Shown piece after piece: positions 23,960 through 33,549 of a stretch of DNA of 64,000 nucleotides. Positions within the stretch are counted from its first letter, which is position 1. Every line of letters begins with the position of its first letter. The DNA lies in assembly GCF_019688735.1 (NCBI RefSeq), contig NZ_JAIFYA010000001.1:744001-808000 (forward strand), read 5' to 3'. This DNA comes from Thermosulfurimonas sp. F29 (lineage in GTDB: Bacteria > Desulfobacterota > Thermodesulfobacteria > Thermodesulfobacteriales > Thermodesulfobacteriaceae). The position numbers and the translations under genes are program-made. Below the pieces are notes generated by a model. That model saw nothing but the letters and a program-made list of their open reading frames with translations, was not told where the DNA came from and ran no database searches.

Positions 23960-24878
23960 GGCCCATGGTCTGGGTGGCGGCTTTGAGGGCGGCCTCGTAG
24001 GCGGTGCGTTTGGCGTTGAGGTTGGTCACGGCCTCCAGGTAGTCCACCTCCTCCACCTCGCCCAAGTTTCCGATCAGGGTGTCGTGAAGGTCGCGATACA
24101 GGTTCTCCTTGACCTCCAGGTGGTCCAGCCGGGCTCCCAGGGCCGAGCGTTCCTCCAGGATGTGATTCAAAACCCGATCCAGGCGTCCGATCTGGGTCTG
24201 GATGTCCTCCACTTCCTTCCGGGGATCGGCGGCGTTGTCGTTGGCCAGCGTGTTGCGCAGACCGATTAGGGCGCCGAAGAGATCCGAGGCCATGAGGGCC
24301 TCCTCCCCGTTCCGTCCCGTGAGGATCCGGGACCCCGGAGCGTATCCCATGTAGAGATCCTCGGTCCCCCCCCGGTAAACCACGCGTTCCACCACCTGGC
24401 CGTCGGGAAGGGTCTCTTTCACCAGCTCGAAGGGCTTTTCTCCCTCGGCGTAGCCGGTGGGACGATTCCCGGCGAATACATACCGGTCCCCGTGCCGGGT
24501 ATTGGCGAGAGCCAGGGCCTCCTGGATGAGGCCGTCCAGTTCCGCGGCGATGGCCTGGCGGGTGGAGGCGTTCTGAATGTCGTTGGCTCCCTGAAGGGCG
24601 AGTTCCTTGGCCCTTTTTATCAGGTCCTTCAAACTCTTAAGGGCCCCCTCCGCGGTGCGCATGTAGCTCCTGGCCTCCCGAATGGACTCCTGATAGCGAT
24701 CTATCTCGGCCAGGGCCTTGCGGTATCCCAGGGCATAATTTAATTCCACCGGGGCCTCGGAGGGGCGTGAGTACTTCCTGCCGGTGGCGATCTGTTTCTG
24801 ATAGGTGTACATGGCTTCGGTGAGGTGCTCGAGGTCGGTGAGCAGTCCTCCGTAAAGGGTCCTGAGACTAAGGCGCAT
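23937..24878 (-). CDS. flgL: Flagellar hook-filament junction protein FlgL
   Basis: The second junction protein (HAP3), which joins hook and filament. The 313-residue protein has a flagellin-like N-terminus (MYTYQKQIATGRKYSRPSEAP, in part) and a C-terminal helix ending in LSLVNFL. It follows flgK by about 15 bp at the end of the minus-strand operon that begins with flgF. Confidence 0.94.
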   Translation of the reverse strand: MRLSLRTLYGGLLTDLEHLTEAMYTYQKQIATGRKYSRPSEAPVELNYALGYRKALAEIDRYQESIREARSYMRTAEGALKSLKDLIKRAKELALQGANDIQNASTRQAIAAELDGLIQEALALANTRHGDRYVFAGNRPTGYAEGEKPFELVKETLPDGQVVERVVYRGGTEDLYMGYAPGSRILTGRNGEEALMASDLFGALIGLRNTLANDNAADPRKEVEDIQTQIGRLDRVLNHILEERSALGARLDHLEVKENLYRDLHDTLIGNLGEVEEVDYLEAVTNLNAKRTAYEAALKAATQTMGLSLVNFL

Positions 24879-24893
24879 GGCTTCTCACCCCCT

Positions 24894-27800
24894 TTAGCGT
24901 TTGGCCTCGATGAGGGTCATGAGCATTTCGTCCGAGGCCGTGAGCACCTTGGCCGCGGCGGCAAAGGCCTGCTGATACTTCATGAGGTTGGCCATCTCCT
25001 CGTCCAGCGAGACCGCGGAGATGGAATCCCGCATGAGCTGGAGCTGCTTGAGGAGGTCTTCGAAGAAACTCTTGGCCTCGGAGACCCGTTTTCCGGCCAC
25101 CCCCACCTCCGCCACCACGGAGGCGTAGTAGTCGGAAAGGGAGGCCTGTCCCAGGGCCTCCCGGCGGGAATCGGAAAGATCGGAAAGCCTCAGGGCGTTG
25201 CGGTTGTCTCCGGGCGCGAGATCGAACCCCTGGAAGGAGGCCGTAAGCCCTTTCCGCCGGTCGCGAGCGTAAAGAAGTCGCCGGGCAAGGTAGGTGGCCA
25301 GATTGCCCGCCTGGCCCGTAAGATCGGAGCTCAGGGTGAAACGGACCCAGTCCGGGGTGCCGTCTCCGTCGAGATCCGGATCGTTCACCCGGATGTAGAG
25401 CCTCCCGGAATCGTCCACCCCGGCGGAGAAGTCGGCGGTACCGTCGCCGTCGCTGTCCAGGGCGTTCAGGGCGGTGAGAAAGTCGTCCAGGGAATCCCCG
25501 TCGTTCAGGGTGAGGGTTTCCGTGCGCACCGCGTTTCCGCCGGCGTCCCGGTAGGTGATGGTAATGGTCTGAGCCGAAAAGGTGTCCGTCCGATCCACGG
25601 GAAGATCGGTTAAGAGGTACCAGCTGTTGGTGGAGGGATCGAAGCTCCGGGGGGCCACCTCGCCGTCGAAGGCGTGCCGGGCCGCGGCGTCGCGCACCAC
25701 GAAACTACGGGTCTCGTAGAGACCGGTGGTCTTCACCAGGAAGCGGCCGTTTTCGTCTATCTCCGCGGCCAGGCCGAATTTTTGGTTCTCCGGAGCGTTG
25801 TACTTCGTGACCAGCTGGATGAGCCCCTTATTCGTGGTGAGATCGATGCGGAAGGGATCCACCCTGGCGTTTCCCGTGTCGGCGTCCAGGGGCCGACCGG
25901 TCTCGTCGTAGAGCCAGTTCTCCAGGGCCCCCACGGTAAAGGTGAGCTCGAAGGGCTCGTCGTCCGCGGTGGAGGAGGTGCCCTTGGTATCGGTGAGATG
26001 AATTCGTCCCCAGGAACGGATGTCACCGTGCTCGATCACGAAGTAGGCCGTGCCCGAAGGGGGGCTGTCATCCAGGGCAATTGCCACCTGACCGTTGTCC
26101 ACATAGGCCCTTAACTCTCCCGTTCCGTCTAACGCCCGGAGGAGGTCGTCCAGATCCACCAGGCCGTTTCCGTTGGAGTCCGAAACCGTAACATCGGGAG
26201 AGCCGGAGGTCCCGAAGGTCTTCGTTCCGATCTGGTTCCCCTGTGCATCGAAAAAACGCACGGTGATCGTACCGGAAAATTCCAGATTCTCGGGATTAAG
26301 GCCTCCCAGGTCAGCCCCGTAATGGGTGGGTTTCACCAGAGGTTCAAGTCCGGAAAAAATTTGAGACCCGTCGGTTTTGAACTGCGGCACCCACAGGCCC
26401 TTTTCCCGGAGGTAGGACAGGAAGGAGCCCTGGGTTGCGGGATCCTCCACCCCCAGTTCGAAGTGGGCGTAGGGGCGGGAGGTGTTGGGGTCTATTTTCA
26501 TGACCAGGTGCCCCTCGCCGTCCACATAGGCCCGCAGACCCTCCTCCTCGTCCAGGCGGGAAAGCACCGTTTGAAGCGTATCCCCCTGGCGCACATCCAC
26601 CCAGAGCCGATCCTCCTGGGTGAGACCTAGGGAGAACCGGCTATTCAGGGAGGTTTGCACCTCGCTCAATCGCTCCGCCTGCCCCGGATCCAGGTAAACC
26701 TTGAGCCCCCATTCGCTTCCGTTGAGTCTGAAGGTCTCCAGGCGATAACGCAGGTCCGGGTACTTTTCCGAAAGAAAATCGGCGACCTCGTCCCGGAGGG
26801 CGGTGATTTCGGCCTCGGTCGTCCGGAGGTTGTAGCCCACCAGAAAGGGGACCCGGACCTCGTTTCCCTTCGCGTCGAAAAAGCGCACGAAGAGTCTGTA
26901 GTCCAGCCCGCTTTCCCCTACGGTGGTCGTCCCCGATACCGTATCCCGGCTCCGGTAGGTCTTGAAGATGTCGGAGTCGCTTCTCCAGGCCTCCCGATCC
27001 AGCCTCGCCGCGGCCACATACTCCGGATGGACCGAAAGCAGGGGATTGACCTCGATGCTGGCTGCGTCCACCCCGGCAAAAAAGGTGTTGATCCCCGCCG
27101 AGGCCAGGATTCCGGAGGTGTCGTTGGAGAAGGCGAAGGCCCAGCCCTCCCGGGCCTGAAAGACCAGATGCCCGTCGCGCACCAGGGCCCGGACGCTCGC
27201 GGCGGGGGTAAATCCCGCGGAGCTAAGGGCGTCGTTGATCTGGCGGACCACATCCTCAAGGGTGGCGTCTGCGGGAAGCGCAAACTCTACCCTCACCGGC
27301 GTAATGTTCCCGTCCGGATCCTTCACCCACAGGAAAAGGCTTCCGTTGCGGTTGAGATCCCGAAAGAAAGGGAGGTTCTTGAGGTAATCCGCGGTCTGAT
27401 AAAGTCCCTTCAGTTCTCCGGTAAAGAACTCAAGGCCCACCCCTTCGGAATGGACCTGATTTACCGCCCGGATGAATTCCTCGGCAAATCGGGAGAGCTT
27501 ACCGACCAGGTTGAGCTCCTCCACCCGGTAGTTCAGGGAGGGGTCGTCGAACCGTCCGAAGTCGAGGGCGGTCCGGGTGAAGGTAAAGGAGAGTTGCCCG
27601 GAACCCCGGTAGGCATCCCTTATGAGGAGCCGGCCGTCGTGGATTTCGGCGGTTACGGTGAAACCGAAGGCCCTTTCGACTTCGTCGAGGAGGTCCCGCA
27701 CGGTCTGCCGCTCCGGGTCGGTAACGGTGAAGGAACCGGAAACGGCATTTCCGAAGTGATCCGTTCCCTCGAAACGAAACACCTCTCCCGAGCCTATTCC

Positions 27801-28751
27801 CAGTTCCCGGAAGGTGGTGTTCTCGGTGAGGGGGAGACCGTCGGGGCGGATTACCGCCCGGGTGGAGGAGACATACTCGTGGTTCCACTCGTCGGAGATC
27901 TGTTCCACGATGCGGAGCCAGCCCCCCAGTTCTCCTCCGGCGATCTCCTTTCCGGTGAGTCGGGCTCTCTCCCCCTGGTGCCCCACCCAGTAGACCTCCG
28001 TTCCGGAGATCTCGAGCTGCCAGGCCCGATCCACATCCACCAGGTTGAAACCCCGCCCCAGGATCACATTGTAGGCCCCGTCCTTGTTTTCGAAGTAGCG
28101 GATGGGGGCCAGCTTGGCCAGTTCGGCCACCAGACGGTCGCGCTGATCCCGGAGGTCGTTGGCCTCGTGACCTCCGGTTTCCGCGGCGGTGATCTGAAGA
28201 TTGATCTCGGCGATCTGGCGGGCCAGATCGTTTATGCGATCCACGGTGTTGCGAAGCTTGAGTCCGATGTTGTTCTCCAGATCCCGCAGGGCCTGGAACT
28301 TGGAGCGAAGACTTTCGGCCACGAGTTTCCCCTTCTCCACCACGAGACGCCTTTCCGCGAAGCCCTCGGGGCGATTGGAAAGAGTCTGCCAGGCGGAGAA
28401 GAAGTCGTTTACGAGCTTGGAAAGCCCGAGGTCCCCGGTTTCGTTAAAGATGCTCTCCACCAGTCGCAGACCCGTTTCCTCCGCGGAGACCAGGCCCAGG
28501 TCCGAGCGTTTGAAGTTCAGGTTGGCCTCGATGAAGGCGTCGAAGTAGCGTTTGATCTGATCTATCTTTACCCCGCTTCCGATGGGCCCCACCGGAGAGG
28601 GCGAGGGGGGATAGGGGGTGGTGATCACCTTCTGACGGCTGTAGCCCTCGGTGTCCACATTGGCCACATTGTGGCTGGTGACCTGAACCTGGGTCTGGAA
28701 GGCCAGGAGAGCGTTCTTGGCGATGTTGAGGGCGCTGGAAAGCCCGGCCAT
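24894..28751 (-). CDS. flgK: Flagellar hook-associated protein FlgK, exceptionally large
   Basis: The first junction protein (HAP1). It is 1285 residues long, against about 450-650 in most bacteria. The conserved N-terminal part (LSSALNIAKNALLAFQTQ, then HNVANVDTEGYSRQ) and C-terminal part (SLDEEMANLMKYQQAFAAAAKVL) are intact, so the frame is sound. The extra length is in the middle (about 350-1150) and consists of repeated beta-rich modules. Some carry Asp-rich loops resembling calcium-binding type-3 repeats: SDSNGNGLVD near 857, DSDGDGTADF near 1098 and DPDLDGDGTPDW near 1122. These modules would project as a bulky ring of extra domains at the hook-filament joint. Confidence 0.94.
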   Translation of the reverse strand: MAGLSSALNIAKNALLAFQTQVQVTSHNVANVDTEGYSRQKVITTPYPPSPSPVGPIGSGVKIDQIKRYFDAFIEANLNFKRSDLGLVSAEETGLRLVESIFNETGDLGLSKLVNDFFSAWQTLSNRPEGFAERRLVVEKGKLVAESLRSKFQALRDLENNIGLKLRNTVDRINDLARQIAEINLQITAAETGGHEANDLRDQRDRLVAELAKLAPIRYFENKDGAYNVILGRGFNLVDVDRAWQLEISGTEVYWVGHQGERARLTGKEIAGGELGGWLRIVEQISDEWNHEYVSSTRAVIRPDGLPLTENTTFRELGIGSGEVFRFEGTDHFGNAVSGSFTVTDPERQTVRDLLDEVERAFGFTVTAEIHDGRLLIRDAYRGSGQLSFTFTRTALDFGRFDDPSLNYRVEELNLVGKLSRFAEEFIRAVNQVHSEGVGLEFFTGELKGLYQTADYLKNLPFFRDLNRNGSLFLWVKDPDGNITPVRVEFALPADATLEDVVRQINDALSSAGFTPAASVRALVRDGHLVFQAREGWAFAFSNDTSGILASAGINTFFAGVDAASIEVNPLLSVHPEYVAAARLDREAWRSDSDIFKTYRSRDTVSGTTTVGESGLDYRLFVRFFDAKGNEVRVPFLVGYNLRTTEAEITALRDEVADFLSEKYPDLRYRLETFRLNGSEWGLKVYLDPGQAERLSEVQTSLNSRFSLGLTQEDRLWVDVRQGDTLQTVLSRLDEEEGLRAYVDGEGHLVMKIDPNTSRPYAHFELGVEDPATQGSFLSYLREKGLWVPQFKTDGSQIFSGLEPLVKPTHYGADLGGLNPENLEFSGTITVRFFDAQGNQIGTKTFGTSGSPDVTVSDSNGNGLVDLDDLLRALDGTGELRAYVDNGQVAIALDDSPPSGTAYFVIEHGDIRSWGRIHLTDTKGTSSTADDEPFELTFTVGALENWLYDETGRPLDADTGNARVDPFRIDLTTNKGLIQLVTKYNAPENQKFGLAAEIDENGRFLVKTTGLYETRSFVVRDAAARHAFDGEVAPRSFDPSTNSWYLLTDLPVDRTDTFSAQTITITYRDAGGNAVRTETLTLNDGDSLDDFLTALNALDSDGDGTADFSAGVDDSGRLYIRVNDPDLDGDGTPDWVRFTLSSDLTGQAGNLATYLARRLLYARDRRKGLTASFQGFDLAPGDNRNALRLSDLSDSRREALGQASLSDYYASVVAEVGVAGKRVSEAKSFFEDLLKQLQLMRDSISAVSLDEEMANLMKYQQAFAAAAKVLTASDEMLMTLIEAKR

Positions 28752-28754
28752 TTC

Positions 28755-29084
28755 TCAGGCCTCCCGGGAGATCAGGCGGGCCTCGCCGGAAGCGGCCTTG
28801 CCGTAGCCGGCCTCCGGGGTCATGGCCCGCCGCAGGATGGCAAAGGCCTCCTCCACGAAAGAGAGCCCCGCCTCGATCAGGGCCTTGTTGCGTTCGTTCA
28901 GGTGCAAGATTTCTTTAAGAAGCTCCCGGTCCTCCTCCGAAAGGCCTTCCTCCCGGGCCTTCTCCACCAGACGGGCCTTGTAGGAAGCCGTCCGGAGCAC
29001 GCTCTCGATGGCTCCCCTGAGCAGAGCCTCGCGCTCCTCCTCCAGGGCCTTTTTCAGTTCCATCAGGGTCTTTTTAGCCATCAC
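28755..29084 (-). CDS. flgN: FlgN family flagellar export chaperone
   Basis: A 109-residue helical protein that would chaperone FlgK and FlgL, the two genes directly downstream. It has the usual long helical hairpin (LKKALEEEREALLRGAIESVL) and the conserved LNERNKALIEAGLSFVEE near 70. The start codon could be the first or second Met. It overlaps the flgJ-like gene by 4 bp. Confidence 0.85.
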   Translation of the reverse strand: MMAKKTLMELKKALEEEREALLRGAIESVLRTASYKARLVEKAREEGLSEEDRELLKEILHLNERNKALIEAGLSFVEEAFAILRRAMTPEAGYGKAASGEARLISREA

Positions 29085-29410
29085 CTACCTCCTTTTTCGG
29101 CATGTTGAGAAAGATCCTTTAATTCCGCGTACTTGGCGAGCTGACGATAGAGGAGATCCGCAATGCCCAGGCCGTGGCCGGAAAGGTCCCGGGCCAGCTC
29201 CTGATAGTAAAAATCGCGGTAAATCCTGGCCTCCAGGGTCTCGGGAAAGAATCCGCTGCGCATGACCGTGCGCTCGAGCCCCCGGAGAAGGGTTTCCAGG
29301 AAGATGGCCTCGAATTCCCGGCAGGCCTCCCGCAGGGCCCGATCCGGATCCCGGCGGGCCAGGTTTTCCAGACGATAGAGGTCTTCAAAACCTTCACCTC
29401 GTACCCTCAC
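29081..29410 (-). CDS. flgJ: FlgJ-type rod-binding protein (no muramidase domain)
   Basis: A 109-residue protein matching only the N-terminal rod-binding domain of FlgJ: ACREFEAIFLETLLRGLE (about 29-46), then IYRDFYYQELARDLSG and GLGIADLLYRQL. The peptidoglycan hydrolase domain fused to it in gammaproteobacteria is missing, which is common in other phyla. It would scaffold rod assembly in the periplasm. A separate lytic enzyme must come from outside this window. Confidence 0.88.
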   Translation of the reverse strand: MRVRGEGFEDLYRLENLARRDPDRALREACREFEAIFLETLLRGLERTVMRSGFFPETLEARIYRDFYYQELARDLSGHGLGIADLLYRQLAKYAELKDLSQHAEKGGR

Positions 29411-29421
29411 GATCTCCTCCC

Positions 29422-30513
29422 TCAGATGATTACCAGTTCGGCCTGGAGGGCTCCGGCGGCCTTTATGGCCTGAAGCACGGCGATGAGGTCTCTGGGGGTG
29501 GCTCCCACGGCGTTGAGCGCCCGCACCAGCTCGCCTATGCTGGCCCCCTCCTCGAGCACCACGATGCGGGCCTTCTGCTCCCGGGCCCGGATCTGGGTTC
29601 GCGGCACCACCGCGGTCTGTCCCCCGGCGAAGGGTTGCGGCTGAACCACCTGAGGGGTCTCCCGTATCTCCACGGAGAGGTTGCCGTGGGCCACCGCCAC
29701 CCTGGAGATGCGCACATTCTCCCCCATGACCACCGTGCCGGTGCGTTCGTCGATGACCACCCGGGCGGGCATATCCGGTTCCACCTCAAGCTCTCCCACC
29801 CGGGCCAGCAACTCCACCACCCGCCCCCGGTAGGCCGGGGGCACCGCGAGCCGCAGGGTGCGTCCGTCGAGGGCGCTGGCGTAAGGGCCGTGAAGGGCGG
29901 CGTTGATGGCGGAAACCGCCCGGGAAACCGTGGTGAAGTCGGTTACCCGAAAGGAAAGGAGGAGATGATCCCTTCCGTTGAGGTTCACCGGGACGGCTCT
30001 TTCCACCACGGCCCCGTTGGGGACCCTTCCCACGGTGGGATGATTGACCTGCACCGCCGCCCCGGCCCCGGCGGCCCCGAACCCCCCTATGGAGACCGGT
30101 CCCTGAGCCAGGGCGTAGACCTTTCCGTCCGGCCCCCGAAGCGGGGTGAGAAGAAGCGTTCCCCCCTGGAGGCTCTTGGCATCGCCTATGGAGGAGACCA
30201 GCACATCGATCCTCTGTCCGGGTTTCACGAAGGGAGGCAGCTCCGCCGTGACCATCACCGCCGCCACATTCTTGAGCTTGACCTGGGCCCGGGGGACACG
30301 GATCCCGAAACGCTCGAGCATGTTCACCACCGATTGCACCGTGAACTTGGTCTGGTCGCCGTCACCGGTCCCCTTGAGCCCCACCACCAGACCGTAGCCC
30401 ACCAGCTGATTGGCCCGCACCCCCTCCACGGTGACCAGGTCCTTGATGCGGGCCCCCTGAAGCGTTCCGCAAAGGATCAGGAGGGAAACTATGACCAGAA
30501 GTCCCTTGCGCAT
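29422..30513 (-). CDS. flgI: Flagellar P-ring protein FlgI
   Basis: Forms the periplasmic bushing in the peptidoglycan layer. The 363-residue protein has an N-terminal signal peptide (LLVIVSLLILCGTLQGA) and the conserved RIKDLVTVEGVRANQLVGYG start of the mature protein, followed by GLKGTGDGDQTKFT. It lies between flgH and flgJ as in many operons. Confidence 0.96.
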   Translation of the reverse strand: MRKGLLVIVSLLILCGTLQGARIKDLVTVEGVRANQLVGYGLVVGLKGTGDGDQTKFTVQSVVNMLERFGIRVPRAQVKLKNVAAVMVTAELPPFVKPGQRIDVLVSSIGDAKSLQGGTLLLTPLRGPDGKVYALAQGPVSIGGFGAAGAGAAVQVNHPTVGRVPNGAVVERAVPVNLNGRDHLLLSFRVTDFTTVSRAVSAINAALHGPYASALDGRTLRLAVPPAYRGRVVELLARVGELEVEPDMPARVVIDERTGTVVMGENVRISRVAVAHGNLSVEIRETPQVVQPQPFAGGQTAVVPRTQIRAREQKARIVVLEEGASIGELVRALNAVGATPRDLIAVLQAIKAAGALQAELVII

Positions 30514-30526
30514 ACCGCTTCCCTCC

Positions 30527-31219
30527 TCAAAAAAGCCATATCCAGTGGAGGATCTGGGCCACCCAGCCCGGGCCCCGGACGATCTCCTTGTTCGGACCGC
30601 GACCGCTGTACTCCAGCGTCACATCCGAAAGCTGCGTGGAAAGGACCGAGTTGTCGGCGTCTATGTCCTGGGGACGCACGATCCCGGTGAGCACGATGTA
30701 TTCCAGGTCGGCATCCTGCTTGACCACCCGTTTGGCCTGCACCACCAGGTTTCCGTTGGGAAGCACCTTCACCACCCGGGCCGTGATGGTGGCCTTGATG
30801 TCGGTCTTGCGGCTCTGCTGGCTCTGGGCGTTGAGGTTGTATTGATAAGAGGAGTCGAACATCTGGCTCGAGGAAAAACGCGGGTTGTGCTGTTCCACAT
30901 ACTTTTCGAAGCCCAGAAGTCTGGCTATTCCCGCCTTGAGACCGGTGGAGCGGCTGCCCTTGTTGGCCACCTGCTGGCTGCTCTGGTAGTTTTCCACGAT
31001 CTTGATGGTTACGAGATCCCCCACCCGCCGGGCCCGGTGATCCTCGAAGATGTAAACCCCTCCACCGGAAAACAGGGACCCTTCCGAAAGGGGTTTGCTC
31101 TCCCCGGTGGAGGCGAGTTCCGGCACCTGCGGCGGCGGAGGGGGAACGATGGCCGCGGGTTGCCGGTAGGCGCAGGAGGCCGCAAGCACCAGTACGAGCA
31201 TAAGTCCTCCGAGCCTCAT
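30527..31219 (-). CDS. flgH: Flagellar L-ring lipoprotein FlgH
   Basis: Forms the outer-membrane ring, so its presence supports a diderm envelope. The 230-residue precursor has a lipoprotein signal with lipobox LAASC (Cys 16). The mature part contains FEDHRARRVGDLVTIKIVE (about 78-96), and the C-terminus has the typical GIVRPQDID motif. It overlaps flgA by one base. Confidence 0.95.
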   Translation of the reverse strand: MRLGGLMLVLVLAASCAYRQPAAIVPPPPPQVPELASTGESKPLSEGSLFSGGGVYIFEDHRARRVGDLVTIKIVENYQSSQQVANKGSRSTGLKAGIARLLGFEKYVEQHNPRFSSSQMFDSSYQYNLNAQSQQSRKTDIKATITARVVKVLPNGNLVVQAKRVVKQDADLEYIVLTGIVRPQDIDADNSVLSTQLSDVTLEYSGRGPNKEIVRGPGWVAQILHWIWLF

Positions 31220-31959
31220 CAGAAGCTCACCTCCACGGTCTGGGAGTCCACCACCCGGGCGTAGATCTCCCGTTTGCTCGATAGGTTTCTCACCCGGATG
31301 ATCTCTCCGGGCCGTCCGTCCTGACGGGCCAGGCCCTTGGCGGTTACGGTAAGGAACCGTCCCCGGGCCACGATCTTTACGATCTGGTTGCGCCGGATCA
31401 CCGGGGGCACCTCGAGCTGGGAGGCCCGGAGGGGACGGCCCGCGGGAATACCGTAGCGGGCCATCTTGCCCACCGCCTCCCGGGGATCAGAGAGCACATC
31501 CTGAGGCAACCCGGTGAGCGGCCTCTTCTCCACGGCGAGATCTCCGGCCCCGAGCACCGTGCCCCGGGCCACCGGCCGTTTGAGAACCACCACCGGTACC
31601 CGGACCTCCACATATCCCAGGACCCGCACCCGGGCCACGAGCCGACCGCCCACCAGATAGTCCACCAGGAGGGTGTTGGATCCGGGTCGGGGAGGGGAGA
31701 CCGGATGTACCTTCTCCACCGCCCCGTCCGGGACCTCCAGCGGGGTGGGCTCCGCGGAAAGACGCACCACCTCCACATCCTCGGCCGGCCAGGGCAGGGC
31801 CTCCACCACCACCCTGCGGAAGAGGGCCCGAAAGTGGTCTTCATCCAGGGTTTCCGCCCTCACGAAACTTCCGGTCCAGACCAGAACCAGGAAGGTCCAG
31901 GCCCCAAGGAAACCCAGGAAAGCGAGCACTTTCAGCAGTTCAAGGGTTTTCTCCCTCAT
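31219..31959 (-). CDS. flgA: Flagellar P-ring assembly chaperone FlgA
   Basis: A periplasmic chaperone for FlgI. The 246-residue protein has an N-terminal hydrophobic segment (about 12-35, FLGAWTFLVLVWTGSF), two SAF-type segments with RPVARGTVLGAGDLAVEK (about 137), and the C-terminal RNQIVKIVARGRFLTVTAKGLA (in two adjacent stretches). It is separated from flgG by only 8 bp. Confidence 0.92.
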   Translation of the reverse strand: MREKTLELLKVLAFLGFLGAWTFLVLVWTGSFVRAETLDEDHFRALFRRVVVEALPWPAEDVEVVRLSAEPTPLEVPDGAVEKVHPVSPPRPGSNTLLVDYLVGGRLVARVRVLGYVEVRVPVVVLKRPVARGTVLGAGDLAVEKRPLTGLPQDVLSDPREAVGKMARYGIPAGRPLRASQLEVPPVIRRNQIVKIVARGRFLTVTAKGLARQDGRPGEIIRVRNLSSKREIYARVVDSQTVEVSF

Positions 31960-31967
31960 GGTGAACC

Positions 31968-32750
31968 CTACCTCTTGAGGTTGTTGGCCATCTCAAGCAT
32001 CTGGTCCGCGGTGAGGATGCCCTTGGAGTTGGCCTCGTAGGCCCGCTGGGTGATGATCATCTTCACCATCTCCTCCACCACATCCACATTGGACATCTCG
32101 AGGTATCCCTGGGCGATGGTGCCCAGGCCCTGGGTGCCGGGGTTGCCCTCGATGGGGTCTCCGGCGGCGTCCGTGGCCCGGTAAAGATTGCGTCCGATGG
32201 GTTCAAGCCCCGCGGGATTGACGAAGTCGTAGAGAAGGAGCTGGGTCTGGGCCAGGGTGTTTCCGTTGGCGTCCAGGGCGGAGATCATCCCGTCGGGGGT
32301 TACCTCTATACGGACCGTCCCCGCCGGGACCACGAACTCCGGCTGCAACCGTGCCCCGTTCGCGGTAACGATGTAACCGTCCCGGTCGATCTTGAAATTC
32401 CCGGCCCGGGTGTAAAGCTCCTCCCCGTTCACCAGGACCTTGAAGAAACCCCGGCCCTCGATGGCCCAGTCGAGCTCCTGATTGGTCTGCTGGTACTCGC
32501 CCTGGGTGAAGAGTTTGTGCACCGCCACGGGTCTTACCCCCAGTCCGATCTCCATGCCCACCGGCACCTGCGTGCCCTCCGCGGTCATGGCTCCGGCCAT
32601 CTTGAGCTTCTGGTAGAAGAGGTCCTCGAAGTCCACCCGGCTTTTCTTGAACCCGGGGGTGTTCACATTGGCCAGGTTGTTGGCGATGGTGTCGAGCTGA
32701 AGCTGTTGCCCCTGCATCCCGGTGGCCGCGCTCCACAGGGCCCGAATCAT
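31968..32750 (-). CDS. flgG: Flagellar distal rod protein FlgG
   Basis: Forms the distal rod. The start is ATG 32750, which follows a strong AAAGGAGGTG site. An upstream in-frame start at 32789 would add 13 unconserved residues. The resulting 260 residues are standard. The N-terminal rod motif is WSAATGMQGQQLQLDTIANN then LANVNTPGFKKS, and the C-terminal helix ends in GILTADQMLEMANNLKR. It is second in the flgF operon. Confidence 0.96.
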   Translation of the reverse strand: MIRALWSAATGMQGQQLQLDTIANNLANVNTPGFKKSRVDFEDLFYQKLKMAGAMTAEGTQVPVGMEIGLGVRPVAVHKLFTQGEYQQTNQELDWAIEGRGFFKVLVNGEELYTRAGNFKIDRDGYIVTANGARLQPEFVVPAGTVRIEVTPDGMISALDANGNTLAQTQLLLYDFVNPAGLEPIGRNLYRATDAAGDPIEGNPGTQGLGTIAQGYLEMSNVDVVEEMVKMIITQRAYEANSKGILTADQMLEMANNLKR

Positions 32751-32766
32751 GGGTTCACCTCCTTTA

Positions 32767-33534
32767 TTAGACTCGTCCGGCGGTCTCAAGCAGACGGCCC
32801 GTGGCCTCGTCCGAGGACCGCAGGGCCTTCTGCACCGCCTCGAATTCCCGGTGAATCTCGATGAGGTGGACCACCTCCGTCAGGGGATTGACATTGGACT
32901 TTTCCAGATACCCCTGACGGAGCTGGAAGTTTTCCGCGGGTCTTTCCCGGGCCCCTTCGGCCCGAAAGAGATTCCGTCCCACCTTGCGGAGCTTTCCGAG
33001 GTCGTCGAAGGTGACTATGTCCAGCCTGGCCACGGTGGTTCCGTCCACGGAGATGGTCCCGTCGTCGTGGATCTGGATCCTTTCCTCGGGGAGGGTAATG
33101 AGGCCTCCGCGGGCCAGTCCCGGATCCAGGATCACCGGCGCACCGTTAGCCAGGACCGGGTACCCCTGGGGCGTAACCAGGCGGTGTTCCCGATCCAGGA
33201 CGAAGTTTCCGGCCCGGGTGTAAGCCACGCCCTCCGGGGTGAGGACCTTGAAGAAACCCTCCCCCACTATGGCCACATCCAGGGGATTGCCCGTGTGCTC
33301 CACCTCTCCCTGGGAAAAGTCCGTGTATTCCCTGATTTCCTTGTAGATGCGACGATATCGGGGACCGATCTTGCGCATGAGGTATTCGTGAAAGGTGACC
33401 CCGTCGCGCTTGAAGCCCGGGGTGTCCACATTGGCCAGGTTGTTGGTGGTCACCGCCAGCCGCCTCTCGAGAAGCCTTCCGGCCTCAAGCCCCTCCAGTA
33501 ACCCCAGCTGTGGATTGACCTTCAACCCGCGCAT
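32767..33534 (-). CDS. flgF: Flagellar proximal rod protein FlgF
   Basis: A rod protein of 255 residues, the first gene of the flgF-G-A-H-I-J-N-K-L operon. It has RLAVTTNNLANVDTPGFKRD (about 28-47), the GFFKVLTPEGVAYTRAGNF core and the C-terminal IEIHREFEAVQKALRSSDEA helix. There is no Shine-Dalgarno sequence before ATG 33534, and the predicted sigma-54 start point lies only about 5 bases upstream, so the mRNA may be nearly leaderless. No better in-frame start is visible. Confidence 0.93.
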   Translation of the reverse strand: MRGLKVNPQLGLLEGLEAGRLLERRLAVTTNNLANVDTPGFKRDGVTFHEYLMRKIGPRYRRIYKEIREYTDFSQGEVEHTGNPLDVAIVGEGFFKVLTPEGVAYTRAGNFVLDREHRLVTPQGYPVLANGAPVILDPGLARGGLITLPEERIQIHDDGTISVDGTTVARLDIVTFDDLGKLRKVGRNLFRAEGARERPAENFQLRQGYLEKSNVNPLTEVVHLIEIHREFEAVQKALRSSDEATGRLLETAGRV

Positions 33535-33549
33535 GGCGTAGAAATGTTT

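Noticed and set aside
26655-29108. An 817-codon plus-strand frame antisense to flgK and flgN
   Set aside because: It is a shadow of the large flgK gene; composition is typical of antisense frames and no motifs are visible.
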